A program made the translations under genes and the position numbers. From Parerythrobacter lutipelagi (GTDB taxonomy: Bacteria; Pseudomonadota; Alphaproteobacteria; Sphingomonadales; Sphingomonadaceae): a DNA stretch of 64,000 nucleotides. The DNA lies in NCBI RefSeq assembly GCF_005434975.1, contig NZ_SKCJ01000002.1, forward strand, positions 620,001 to 684,000. Reading direction: 5' to 3'. Below the pieces are notes generated by a model. That model was given only the letters and a program-made list of their open reading frames with translations. It did not search any database and had not been told where the DNA came from. This document shows positions 27,978-35,693 of this stretch, in pieces; the stretch's first letter is position 1; every line of letters starts with the position of its first letter.

Positions 27978-28826
27978 TCAGGCAGCCGCAGCCGGTTGCA
28001 AATAGCCCAGCAGGCTGGCCAACGTCTCGCGCAGGTCATGGCGGTGGACGACCATGTCGACCATGCCGTGCTTGTGCAGATATTCCGCGCGCTGAAACCC
28101 TTCAGGCAGCTTCTCGCGAATCGTGTCCTGGATTACCCGCTGTCCGGCAAATCCGATCAATGCGCCGGGCTCTGCAATATGGACATCACCCAGCATGGCA
28201 TAGCTGGCAGTGACGCCGCCGGTGGTCGGGTCGGTCAGTACGACGATATACGGCAGGCCGGCCTCTTTCAGGCGGCGCGTCATCACGGTCGCCTTGGGCA
28301 TCTGCATCAGGCTGAGAATACCCTCTTGCATCCGCGCGCCGCCTGCCGCGGTCACGACGATGTAAGCGCATTTGCGGTTCAGCGCGCGCTCCGCACCTTG
28401 GCAGAACGCGGTGCCCACGGCCATGCCCATCGATCCGCCCATAAACCCGAAATCCTGCACCCCAACGACGGCCGGATGGCCTTCGATCGTGCCCGATCCG
28501 ACGCTGAATGCGTCTCTATGCGGGTTCTTGGCGCGGGCTTCCTTGAGCCGGTCGGTGTATTTCTTTGTGTCCCTGAATTTCAGCGGGTCCTCGACAACCT
28601 CGGGCTGTTCGAGCACGTCGTAGCCCAGATCGAGCAGCTGCCGCAGCCGCTCGTCCGCACCGATGCGTTCGTGGTGGTCACAGCGCGGGCAGACCTGCTG
28701 GTTCTCCTCGATCTCCTTCGCGAAGACCATTTCCTGACAGGACCTGCACTTGACCCACAGATTGTCGGGCGTCTCGCGCTTGTTGCCGAAGGGGAGCGAA
28801 TTGCGGACTCGGGTTATCCAGTTCAT
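27978..28826 (-). CDS. accD: Acetyl-CoA carboxylase carboxyltransferase subunit beta
   Basis: AccD with AccA transfers carboxylate from biotin to acetyl-CoA, making malonyl-CoA for fatty-acid synthesis. The 282-residue protein begins with the conserved MNWITRVRN and a four-cysteine zinc ribbon (CRSCQ...CPRC at residues ~28-52). The carboxyltransferase core has [28 protein letters not shown] and [18 protein letters not shown]. It starts four bases after the trpA stop, so it is probably cotranscribed with trpA and folC. Confidence 0.98.
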   Translation of the reverse strand: MNWITRVRNSLPFGNKRETPDNLWVKCRSCQEMVFAKEIEENQQVCPRCDHHERIGADERLRQLLDLGYDVLEQPEVVEDPLKFRDTKKYTDRLKEARAKNPHRDAFSVGSGTIEGHPAVVGVQDFGFMGGSMGMAVGTAFCQGAERALNRKCAYIVVTAAGGARMQEGILSLMQMPKATVMTRRLKEAGLPYIVVLTDPTTGGVTASYAMLGDVHIAEPGALIGFAGQRVIQDTIREKLPEGFQRAEYLHKHGMVDMVVHRHDLRETLASLLGYLQPAAAA

Positions 28827-28829
28827 GGC

Positions 28830-29615
28830 TTAAGCCTTTGCCGCCGAATGCACCGCCTTGGCAAGGCTTGCGGTAAGCTCGCGCAGTTTTGACGGGGCAT
28901 CCGCGCCGTGTTCGCCGACCAGTTCAACCAAAGCCGAACCGACGACCACGCCATCGGCAACCTGCGCGATTTCAGCCGCTTGCTCAGGTGTCCTCACACC
29001 AAATCCCACTGCGACAGGAATATCGGTCGACTGTTTGATGCGGCTGACATTGGCTTCGATCGATCCAATCGCCGCCTGCTGCATGCCGGTGATCCCGGCG
29101 ACTGCGACGTAGTAGAGGAAGCCTTCGCTGCCTTCGATCACTTGCGGCAACCGCGCCGCATCGGTGGTTGGCGTGGCAAGCCGGATCGGTGCGATCCCGG
29201 CAGCGCGCAATTGCGGGCCGAGCGCATCATCCTCCTCGGGCGGAATATCGACGCAGATCACCCCGTCGACACCCGCATCACTGGCGGCGGAGGCAAACCA
29301 CTCCGGCCCGCGCCGGATCATCGGATTGGCATAGCCCATCAGCACCAGCGGTACATCGGGATGGCGATCGCGAAACTTGCGCGCAATGCGCAAGACATCC
29401 GCGGTGGTGGTGCCCGCACCCAGCGAACGAATATTCGCTGCCTGGATCGCAGGGCCATCGGCCATCGGATCGGTGAAGGGCATCCCCAGCTCGATCACAT
29501 CCGCGCCGCCTTCGACCAGCGCGTCGAGATTGGCCGCCGTGTCTCCGTCGCCAGCAGTGACGAAGCAGACGAGAGCAGGGTGGGGTTTGCTGAAGGCGGA
29601 AGAGAGGCGGGTCAT
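28830..29615 (-). CDS. trpA: Tryptophan synthase alpha chain
   Basis: TrpA cleaves indole-3-glycerol phosphate to indole, which is channelled to TrpB. The 261-residue TIM-barrel has both catalytic acids in family contexts (VIELGMPFTDPMADGPAIQAAN) plus VDGVICVDIPPEE and the phosphate loop VGFGVRTPEQA. The ATG at 29615 directly follows the TAG stop of the preceding membrane-protein gene, so in this genome trpA is read as the downstream partner of that gene rather than of trpB, which lies 1.3 kb away. The first ~15 codons (MTRLSSAFSKPHPAL) recur in degenerate form at 30357-30401. Confidence 0.97.
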   Translation of the reverse strand: MTRLSSAFSKPHPALVCFVTAGDGDTAANLDALVEGGADVIELGMPFTDPMADGPAIQAANIRSLGAGTTTADVLRIARKFRDRHPDVPLVLMGYANPMIRRGPEWFASAASDAGVDGVICVDIPPEEDDALGPQLRAAGIAPIRLATPTTDAARLPQVIEGSEGFLYYVAVAGITGMQQAAIGSIEANVSRIKQSTDIPVAVGFGVRTPEQAAEIAQVADGVVVGSALVELVGEHGADAPSKLRELTASLAKAVHSAAKA

Positions 29616-30110
29616 CTAGACTTTCGAAAAACGGGAGTGGGCCGCGTGGGCGAGCTTGCAACAGCAGATGACGATCATAGTCAAGCTTAGGATGTTCAGC
29701 GGGTAGCGGATCAGCCAATGCGGTCCGTAACTACCATGCGGTCCGAAGTAGGATGGGTAAGGTATGAACTCTTCAAATTGGCGGAATGCCGTCAGAACCA
29801 TCAGCGTTGCAGTTAAAGAGCCAAGCACAAAGAAAGCACGATAGGATAGGATTGCTCGCCAAAGTTTTCGCGCGGGCCGCCGCTCTTCGAGCAGATCGCC
29901 AATGTGCCATGGCATAGCGACAAACATGCAGCCGAGGAGAAACACCTCAAGAGAACTCGCAAGAGAAAGCAGGCAAAGCGTGCGATCCTCTGCCAGAACG
30001 CAAAACCGACTTTGGGTGTAACTGGCGACATAGGCCGCAATCGTCAGACCGATCAAGACGCCCATGCTGGTCAGCCAGCGGAGCAGCTTGTGGCGATATT
30101 CGCTGGTCAC
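29616..30110 (-). CDS. Small membrane protein inserted in the trp operon, function unknown
   Basis: The 164-residue protein has four likely transmembrane helices: WLTSMGVLIGLTIAAYVAS, LLSLASSLEVFLLGCMFVAM, AFFVLGSLTATLMVLTAF and a C-terminal LNILSLTMIVICCCKL. Three consecutive cysteines sit in the last helix. No family is recognised. It starts with GTG at 30110, overlapping the stop of a 19-codon ORF (30107-30166) as GTGA, and ends with TAG immediately before the trpA ATG. Base composition is clearly lower in GC than trpA or trpB, pointing to acquired DNA. Position suggests cotranscription with trpA; there is no sign of a role in tryptophan synthesis. Confidence 0.6.
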   Translation of the reverse strand: MTSEYRHKLLRWLTSMGVLIGLTIAAYVASYTQSRFCVLAEDRTLCLLSLASSLEVFLLGCMFVAMPWHIGDLLEERRPARKLWRAILSYRAFFVLGSLTATLMVLTAFRQFEEFIPYPSYFGPHGSYGPHWLIRYPLNILSLTMIVICCCKLAHAAHSRFSKV

Positions 30111-30166
30111 GCGCGTGAGAGCTCCGGATGTTTGCCAAGTGCTTCCGTCACTAGCCAGCGCGCCAT
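30107..30166 (-). other. Possible 19-codon upstream ORF coupled to the membrane-protein gene
   Basis: ATG at 30166 opens M-A-R-W-L-V-T-E-A-L-G-K-H-P-E-L-S-R-A and its TGA overlaps the GTG start of the membrane protein (30110-30107, GTGA). It may be a translational leader or a gene fragment; no clear ribosome site is visible. Confidence 0.25.
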
Positions 30167-30221
30167 GGTTGGTAGTGCGGACAGCGCGCTGTCCCGCGCT
30201 TCCGCGCGCGGATCGTGGCCC

Positions 30222-30401
30222 TCAGCCGCGCAGGTCATGGGCCGGGCAGGTTGTTGTCATCCTGTCGCCGCGGCCGCACAAATTGGCGACGAAGATCTGG
30301 TCCTGGCGCATTACTTTCGATCGTTTCGTAATGGCGGCGATCGCGTGGCTGGGTTCGAGCGCGGGGTGGGGGTTAGCGAAGGCGGAGGCGAGGCAGGTCA
30401 C
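30222..30401 (-). pseudogene. Chimeric trpA'-'trpB gene remnant
   Basis: A 59-codon ORF starting with GTG at 30401 begins [15 protein letters not shown], close to the trpA start MTRLSSAFSKPHPAL (11 of 15 identical). It then continues without a frame break into [14 protein letters not shown]...ANLCGRGD, matching the trpB C-terminal region [14 protein letters not shown]...ANLCGRGD (26 of 34 identical counted from the shared PAL). The join is at P-A-L, present in both parents. The trpB part stops short of the native C-terminus and runs into unrelated codons. It cannot encode a tryptophan synthase subunit; it is a recombination scar whose divergence implies it is not recent. Confidence 0.8.
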
Positions 30402-30805
30402 AGAGCCCTCTCCCCTTCAGGGGAGAGGGTTGGGAGAGGGGCGCAGGATTGCAAAGTGTCAATAACCTTACCCAGTTGATCCAACACTCCATCCAAATTC
30501 GTCAAAACGTCATGATTTGCGAACCGGATCACCGTGTAGCCTTTGCTTTCAAGAAAGTGTGTGCGCTGAGCGTCATACTGTTGCTGTGAAGAATGTGCAT
30601 CCCCATCAAGTTCAATCACGACCTTGGGTTCGTTGGCGGAGAAATCGACGATATAGCGATGATTGTCGTCCTGGATGACTTTCTGGCGACGAAATTTGAT
30701 GCCCTTGAAGCGCTTCGCCCGAAGTTCAAGCCAGAGGCGCGTTTCCGGCTCTGTCATCTCGCTGCGCATTTTTCTCGCGCGATTTCTCAGCTCAATGTCA
30801 CGCAT
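30398..30805 (-). CDS. DUF559 family endonuclease-like protein
   Basis: The 135-residue protein has the DUF559 layout of a restriction-endonuclease-like fold related to Vsr repair nucleases: an N-terminal helix pair ([15 protein letters not shown]), FRRQ at 38-41, D54 in IVDF and E65-L-D67 in [10 protein letters not shown], then [19 protein letters not shown]. These fit a PD-(D/E)xK-like metal site. The start chosen is the ATG at 30805, directly after a GA-rich palindromic repeat that doubles as its ribosome-binding purine tract. The last ~12 codons ([12 protein letters not shown]) are read through an inverted copy of the same repeat. GC is lower than the trp genes. Its activity and target are unknown. 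Confidence 0.85.
   Translation of the reverse strand: MRDIELRNRARKMRSEMTEPETRLWLELRAKRFKGIKFRRQKVIQDDNHRYIVDFSANEPKVVIELDGDAHSSQQQYDAQRTHFLESKGYTVIRFANHDVLTNLDGVLDQLGKVIDTLQSCAPLPTLSPEGERAL
30406..30441. repeat. GA/CT-rich palindromic repeat, copy 1 (3' side of DUF559 gene)
   Basis: CCCTCTCCCC (30406-30415) pairs with GGGGAGAGGG (30420-30429) around loop TTCA, followed by TTGGGAGAGGGG. Read on the minus strand it encodes the C-terminal [10 protein letters not shown] of the DUF559 protein. Confidence 0.9.
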
Positions 30806-30851
30806 CCCCCTCTCCCAACCCTCTCCCCTGAAGGGGAGAGGGTTGGGAGAG
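30806..30851. repeat. GA/CT-rich palindromic repeat, copy 2 (5' side of DUF559 gene), inverted
   Basis: A 19-bp perfect stem (30810-30828 with 30833-30851) around loop TGAA. It is the inverse complement of copy 1 plus one extra half-arm, and abuts the DUF559 start codon, placing GGGAGAGGGGG directly before the ATG. Confidence 0.9.
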
Positions 30852-30937
30852 AAGATAGACGGTTCATCTTTCCCGCCACTGAAGCCAAAGCCCAAAAAAT
30901 GCGTCGAAAGCGCATACGGCTCGTGAGGAAGGAGACA

Positions 30938-32149
30938 TCAAATCTCCACCCCGAGCTTCTCAGCCACGGTGAAAATATCCTTGTCGCCGCGGCCGCACAG
31001 GTTGGCGAGGATGATCGCATCGTCGGGCATTTCCTTCGCCCGTTTGGTCACCGCCGCGATGGCGTGGCTTGGTTCGAGCGCGGGGATGATGCCTTCGGTC
31101 CGGCACAGTAGCTGGAATGCGTCCAGTGCCTCGTCATCGGTTACCGCGGTGTATTCGACGCGTTCCATGTCCTTGAGCCAGGCGTGCTCGGGGCCGATGC
31201 CGGGGTAGTCCAGCCCTGCGCTGATCGAGTGGCCTTCGGTAATCTGGCCGTCATCGTCCTGCAGCAGATAGGTCTTGTTGCCATGGAGCACGCCGGGGAA
31301 ACCACCGAGCAGGCTGGCGGCGTGTTCGTCTCCATCCAGCCCATGCCCCGCCGCTTCCACGCCGAGCAGCTTTACCTCGGGGTCGTCGAGGAAAGGGTGG
31401 AACAGGCCAAGCGCGTTGGAGCCGCCGCCGATGCAGGCCACTGCCAGGTCCGGCAGGCGGCCAGTGCGGCTCAGCATTTGCGCGCGGGCTTCGATGCCGA
31501 TCACGCTTTGAAAATCGCGGACCATCTCCGGATAGGGATGGGGGCCCGCAGCCGTGCCGATGATGTAGAAAGTGTCGTGGACATTCGCGACCCAGTCACG
31601 CAGCCCTTCGTTCATCGCGTCTTTCAGCGTGCCGCGCCCGCTGGTGACCGGCACGATTTCCGCGCCGAGCAGCTTCATGCGGAAGACATTGGGTTGCTGA
31701 CGGCGGATGTCCTCTGCGCCCATGTAGATGACGCAAGGCAGGCCGAAGCGTGCGCAGACAGTGGCCGTGGCAACCCCGTGCTGGCCCGCGCCGGTTTCCG
31801 CGATGATGCGGGTCTTGCCCATGCGCATGGCGAGCAGGATCTGCCCGATGCAATTGTTGATCTTGTGCGCGCCGGTGTGGTTGAGCTCGTCGCGCTTGAA
31901 CCAGACTTGCGCGCCGCCCAGCGCTTCCGTCAGTCGCTCGGCGAAATAGAGCGGGCTGGGGCGGCCGACATAGTGTTCGAGCAGATCGTCGAACTGCGCC
32001 TTGAACGCCGGATCGGCCTGCGCTGCGCGGTATTCACGCTCCAGATCGAGCACCAGCGGCATCAGCGTTTCGGCCACATAGCGCCCGCCGTAATCGCCGA
32101 AATGGCCGCGCTCGTCTGGTTGTGTGCGGAAGGAATTGGGAGAGTTCAT
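30938..32149 (-). CDS. trpB: Tryptophan synthase beta chain
   Basis: TrpB condenses indole with serine on pyridoxal phosphate. From the ATG at 32149 ([29 protein letters not shown]) the protein has 403 residues. The PLP lysine is in [13 protein letters not shown], the catalytic Glu region is [11 protein letters not shown], and the phosphate loop is [10 protein letters not shown]. The serine-site segment [11 protein letters not shown] and the C-terminal LCGRGDKD are intact here and are the parts copied in the nearby chimeric remnant. Upstream in-frame codons to 32230 are not TrpB-like. In this genome trpB is cut off from trpF by an opposite-strand gene and from trpA by inserted DNA. Confidence 0.98.
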   Translation of the reverse strand: MNSPNSFRTQPDERGHFGDYGGRYVAETLMPLVLDLEREYRAAQADPAFKAQFDDLLEHYVGRPSPLYFAERLTEALGGAQVWFKRDELNHTGAHKINNCIGQILLAMRMGKTRIIAETGAGQHGVATATVCARFGLPCVIYMGAEDIRRQQPNVFRMKLLGAEIVPVTSGRGTLKDAMNEGLRDWVANVHDTFYIIGTAAGPHPYPEMVRDFQSVIGIEARAQMLSRTGRLPDLAVACIGGGSNALGLFHPFLDDPEVKLLGVEAAGHGLDGDEHAASLLGGFPGVLHGNKTYLLQDDDGQITEGHSISAGLDYPGIGPEHAWLKDMERVEYTAVTDDEALDAFQLLCRTEGIIPALEPSHAIAAVTKRAKEMPDDAIILANLCGRGDKDIFTVAEKLGVEI

Positions 32150-32367
32150 AGCGCCAATGCGATTGGCAGAGCTGCACGGCGCTGTCCAGCGGGTAGAGGC
32201 GGTTGCAAAACCTTGCTCGCGGATTAACACAATGTTGCAAGAATGCGACAGATTCGAAAAGTCGGAAGTTTGGCGAAACTGTCAGTTGAAGTTCAGCATT
32301 GTGATCCGATGTAACACATCTGCCGTCCATCCCCCTTACCGGACGGTGAAGTTTGAAAGGAATATTT

Positions 32368-32832
32368 ATGCGCAAGATTGCAATCGCAGTTGTAGCGGCC
32401 GCCGCGGCATTTTCCGCCCCGGCTTTCGCACAGGACGCAAACGGCGAAGGCCGTGTCGAAGCCCGTGGCGGTATCGCCTGGGCCAATGGTGAAGAGGAAG
32501 CCGTTGCCGGTGTTGCAGCGGGTTACGACTTCAACCTTGGCGAAGCAGCATTCGTAGGTGTCGAAGCGTCGGCTGATCACCTGCTGGCCGATGGTGCCGA
32601 TTTCGTCTGGGGTGTCGGCGGCCGCGTCGGTGCCAATGTGGGCGAGCGTGGCAAGCTGTTCGCAGCGGGCGGCTATGCCTTCGGTGAAGGCGAAGACGTG
32701 CCCTATCTGGGCGCGGGCTACGAGCACAAGATCACCGATGGCGGTGTCTACCTCAAGGCCGAATACCGTCACTTCTTCAGCGACTTCGTGGACGTGAACA
32801 CCGCCGCTGTCGGCGTCGGCTTCAAGTTCTGA
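32368..32832 (+). CDS. Outer-membrane beta-barrel protein (opacity/OmpA-like porin type)
   Basis: The 154-residue product has a signal peptide (MRKIAIAVVAAAAAFSAPAFAQ). The mature part is made of alternating short strands rich in Gly, Ala, Tyr and Phe, ending in AAVGVGFKF, the terminal-aromatic pattern of outer-membrane barrels. Segments AAGYDFNLGEAAFVGVEAS and YLGAGYEHKITDGGVYLKAEYRH suggest an eight-stranded opacity-type barrel. GAAAGGA precedes the ATG at 32368. It lies on the plus strand between trpF and trpB and is followed by a strong hairpin, so it interrupts what is normally a continuous minus-strand trp operon. Confidence 0.8.
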   Translation: MRKIAIAVVAAAAAFSAPAFAQDANGEGRVEARGGIAWANGEEEAVAGVAAGYDFNLGEAAFVGVEASADHLLADGADFVWGVGGRVGANVGERGKLFAAGGYAFGEGEDVPYLGAGYEHKITDGGVYLKAEYRHFFSDFVDVNTAAVGVGFKF

Positions 32833-32855
32833 TTCGTTCAGGCCACCGATTACTA

Positions 32856-32887
32856 GAGAAGGGCGGTCCTGCGGGGCCGCCCTTCTT
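32856..32887. terminator. Hairpin terminator between the outer-membrane gene and trpF
   Basis: AGAAGGGCGGTCC pairs with GGCCGCCCTTCT (12-13 bp, 32857-32869 with 32874-32886) followed by TT on the plus strand. The same AGGGCGG...CCGCCCT pattern recurs at 62087-62118. Confidence 0.75.
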
Positions 32888-32898
32888 CCATGCGCCGC

Positions 32899-33534
32899 TC
32901 AGGCGGTGCGCGCGGCCTCGCAAAATGCCGCGATTTTGGCGGGATCCTTGAGCCCCGGCGCGCTTTCGACGCCCGAGGACGTGTCGACCATCGCGGCACT
33001 GGTAGCGCGGATTGCCTCTCCGACATTGCCCGCGTCCAGCCCGCCGGCGAGGCCCCACGGGATCGTGTGGTCGAACTGCGCGAGCAACTGCCAGTCGAAG
33101 GCTTCGCCATTGCCGCCCGGAAGTGCCTTGGCCGGGGCATCGAACAGCAGCCGGTCGACCGACCCTGCGAAGCGGCGCGATTTTTCCAGGGTTGCCGCAT
33201 CCTTGACGCCCAGCGCTTTCCAGACTTCGACACCCATCTTGTCGCGCAGCAATGCCGCCCATTCCGGTGTCTCGGAACCGTGCAGCTGGATGATGTCGGG
33301 TTTGACCGCGTCGAGCGCGGCGGACATCAATTCGATCTCCGCATTAACGGTCAGCAGCACGACCTTGACGCGGCCCCGTGCCAGAGCACGCAACCGGCCG
33401 GCTGCTGCCAGATCGATGTGGCGCGGACTTGGCTCGAAATGCACCAGCCCGATGTGAGTCGCGCCCGCTGCAATCGCAGCCTCAACGGTTTCAGGCGTTG
33501 ATAGCCCGCAAATCTTGATCTCTGTATGGGTCAC
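32899..33534 (-). CDS. trpF: Phosphoribosylanthranilate isomerase
   Basis: TrpF performs the Amadori rearrangement in tryptophan synthesis. The 211-residue TIM-barrel starts MTHTEIKICGLSTPETV with the catalytic Cys in KICG. It carries HIGLVHFEPSPRHI, IIQLHGSETPEW with its Asp-adjacent QLHG motif, the general-acid region RLLFDAPAKALPGGNGEAFDW, and the phosphate site LAGGLDAGNV...VDTSSGVE. It is on the same strand as trpB and trpA but 750 bases from trpB, with an opposite-strand gene and a terminator between, so readthrough coupling is unlikely. Confidence 0.97.
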   Translation of the reverse strand: MTHTEIKICGLSTPETVEAAIAAGATHIGLVHFEPSPRHIDLAAAGRLRALARGRVKVVLLTVNAEIELMSAALDAVKPDIIQLHGSETPEWAALLRDKMGVEVWKALGVKDAATLEKSRRFAGSVDRLLFDAPAKALPGGNGEAFDWQLLAQFDHTIPWGLAGGLDAGNVGEAIRATSAAMVDTSSGVESAPGLKDPAKIAAFCEAARTA

Positions 33535-33657
33535 GGAGCACTCCTAGCGCGGATTGCCGCATCCGCCAAACGCGCATGTCCATTTTCCGCCAGCGGTAAT
33601 AATTCCTTATAAATTTCATGTGATTGAAGCCGGGATTTTACAAACGAAGGGGGTCAC

Positions 33658-34212
33658 ATGAATATCTTTGCCGGAACCGGGCTTGTCGCAGTAGCGGGTG
33701 GATTGCTGTATGTTTTTGCGCAGCCCAGCGCGCCCGATGTCTACAACATGCCGGTCGGGACTGCCTATACGCAGCTCGCCAATGTCGATTTCGGGGAACT
33801 GACCGACGGGCAGAAGGCAGCGAAGATCCAGTACAGCGCTCGCGGGAACGGCAAAGACAAGGTTTTCTGGACCACTCGGGGCAGCCATGTTCGGGTTGAA
33901 TGCGAGTTGTCTCTTCAGCCGGCGCCAGAAGCTGCTGACAGCACCCATGTGACGGTTACCTGCAACGGGGGCTCGGCTTCTGATGGTGCTGCCTCCGGGA
34001 TAGCGCACAACATGCACCGCAACACTGTGATCGAGCGTCTTGACGCTGCCCTGACCGGGCGACCGTTCGATCGCGAGCGTGCTGGCCAGACGGCGTATCG
34101 CTGGCCTGGCGACGGCGTGGAAGGCGGCTACGCAAACGCAGTGGGCAAAGCGATAGAAATGGATCACGAAATGCGCCAACAGAAGGCCGAATGGCAGAAG
34201 AGCGCCCGCTAG
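33658..34212 (+). CDS. Membrane-anchored hypothetical protein
   Basis: The 184-residue protein has a single N-terminal hydrophobic segment (MNIFAGTGLVAVAGGLLYVFAQP) acting as a signal anchor, then a periplasmic-side domain with two cysteines (VECELSLQP; VTVTCNGGSASDG) and a basic, helical C-terminus ending QQKAEWQKSAR. GAAGGGGG precedes the ATG. I do not recognise a family. It is followed by a second small exported protein on the same strand, 150 bases downstream. Confidence 0.7.
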   Translation: MNIFAGTGLVAVAGGLLYVFAQPSAPDVYNMPVGTAYTQLANVDFGELTDGQKAAKIQYSARGNGKDKVFWTTRGSHVRVECELSLQPAPEAADSTHVTVTCNGGSASDGAASGIAHNMHRNTVIERLDAALTGRPFDRERAGQTAYRWPGDGVEGGYANAVGKAIEMDHEMRQQKAEWQKSAR

Positions 34213-34364
34213 TTCTCCAGATCGGATTCTTGCGTTTCGGCGCGGGCTTGCTCGGCTGAACGCCAGTCAGGCGGGAAGCGCCAGAATGTCGCGCCTGTCC
34301 TATCCACGATTTCGCCTGCGCTACTATTAAGGTCAGCGGGTCGATTCTCGGGGAGGGGAAAGTC

Positions 34365-34796
34365 ATGCCCACTGTGATCAGGAATTACGCGCTCATACTG
34401 CTGGCCGCCATCTTGGCGGCGTGCAATCCGATGGAGCAACTGGCCGATGGAGAAGGTGCCGTTGCCGAATTTCACCAGCGGTTGAATGCAAGCGACTTCG
34501 AAGCGATCTGGAATGACAGCCACAAGGATTTCAAGGCCTCGGGCGCAAGAGACAGCGCGCTGGCTTTCCTTGCCGGAGTGCATGAGCGGATGGGCGCGGT
34601 AAAATCGACCAGTCGTCAGTCCTTCAACATCAACTCCAACAACGGCGTGACAACAGTGAAGGTGACGCAGAAGACCGAATTCCAGAGGGGTAGCGCGACC
34701 GAAACGTTTGAATTTGTCCGCAATGGTGAGCGGTTGCAGCTGTGGAACTACAACATCAATTGGGGCGCCAGTGGCGCGGCTGAAGCCGCAGAGTAG
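34365..34796 (+). CDS. Lipoprotein with a DUF4019/DUF3887-like domain
   Basis: The 143-residue protein has a lipoprotein signal peptide with lipobox LAAC (ILLAAILAACNP, Cys near residue 20). The small alpha+beta domain that follows resembles NTF2-like DUF3887/DUF4019 proteins: a helix with ASDFEAIWNDSHKDFK, then GVTTVKVTQKTEFQRG and GERLQLWNYNINW. Such proteins are probably ligand-binding periplasmic lipoproteins without known chemistry. GGAGGGG before the ATG supports the start. The 3' end is three bases from the convergent SIMPL gene. Confidence 0.7.
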   Translation: MPTVIRNYALILLAAILAACNPMEQLADGEGAVAEFHQRLNASDFEAIWNDSHKDFKASGARDSALAFLAGVHERMGAVKSTSRQSFNINSNNGVTTVKVTQKTEFQRGSATETFEFVRNGERLQLWNYNINWGASGAAEAAE

Positions 34797-34799
34797 CTG

Positions 34800-35657
34800 C
34801 TATTCCGGAGCGAGTTCGAACATCAGGCCAACACGGCTGCTGATGTTGAGCTCGCCCGGAGAAACGGAGGTCGGCGAATCATAGTCTTCGGCCATTGCTT
34901 GATAGAAGCCGAACTGGTTCCTCGGTGCGCGCGAGGTCAGGCCCGAAGTACGGCCTTCGTCGATCATGATAATCCGCACCACGCGCATTCCAGCTGCAGC
35001 GGCATACAGCTCTGCCCGGCTGCGCGCATCAGCGATGGCCTTGGTGCGCGCTTCATTCTCGGCATCGCGTGAATTTTCGATCATGAAATTGGGGCCATCG
35101 ACGGTGTTTGCACCGGCTCCGACCAAGGCATCGATCGTCTCGCCGAAATCGCCCAGCTTGCGCTGGCGAAGAGTCAGCGCGTTGGTGACGCGATAGCCGA
35201 CGATTTTGGGCGGTTCCTTCTTGCGCGGCCCCACAGGCATCTCCATCGCGGCCGCTTCGACTTCCATCACGGCAGCTTCGACCGCATTGTAGCTTTCGAT
35301 CGCCAGATATTCCTCACCGCGATCATTGCTCATGATCGGCCGGATCGAGATATCGCTCGTCTGGATGTCCTTATCCGCGATCCCGCGCCGTTTCACTGCT
35401 GCGATGAGTGACTGCATCGTGCGCGCATTCTGCCGCAATGCCTCCTCGGCACTGGCACCGACGGTGGTAACCCCGGCGCTGAAAGTCGCCAGATCCGGCG
35501 CGCGGCGGACCTCGCCTTCGCCATTGAGCGTAAGCACGGTGTTCCCCTCGTCGACCGGGTCGAGCGCGAGGATTCCGAGACCCTGAACGCTTTGCGCGCT
35601 TGCTGGCACTGACAGGATAGCAAGACCTGCTGCTGCGGCTAGAAACAGATTTTTCAT
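34800..35657 (-). CDS. SIMPL domain-containing (DUF541) exported protein
   Basis: The ATG at 35657 gives 285 residues beginning with a signal peptide (MKNLFLAAAAGLAILSVPASAQ). The SIMPL/DUF541 domain follows: TLNGEGEVRRAPDLATFSAGV at its start, NARTMQSLIAAVKRRGIADKDIQT, GYRVTNALTLRQRKLGDFGE and ARTKAIADARSRAELYAAAAGM. Bacterial homologues are periplasmic or outer-membrane-associated and form ring oligomers, sometimes protecting against oxidative stress; the role here is unknown. An insertion with a KKEPPK motif lies near residue 145. Confidence 0.88.
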   Translation of the reverse strand: MKNLFLAAAAGLAILSVPASAQSVQGLGILALDPVDEGNTVLTLNGEGEVRRAPDLATFSAGVTTVGASAEEALRQNARTMQSLIAAVKRRGIADKDIQTSDISIRPIMSNDRGEEYLAIESYNAVEAAVMEVEAAAMEMPVGPRKKEPPKIVGYRVTNALTLRQRKLGDFGETIDALVGAGANTVDGPNFMIENSRDAENEARTKAIADARSRAELYAAAAGMRVVRIIMIDEGRTSGLTSRAPRNQFGFYQAMAEDYDSPTSVSPGELNISSRVGLMFELAPE

Positions 35658-35693
35658 GAGTGCGACCTCTCCCAAATTGGTCATGCTGGAATG

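Noticed and set aside
30107-30166. A tryptophan-codon leader peptide controlling trpA by attenuation
   Set aside because: The 19-codon ORF has only one Trp codon and no terminator/antiterminator pair could be traced, so attenuation is not supported.
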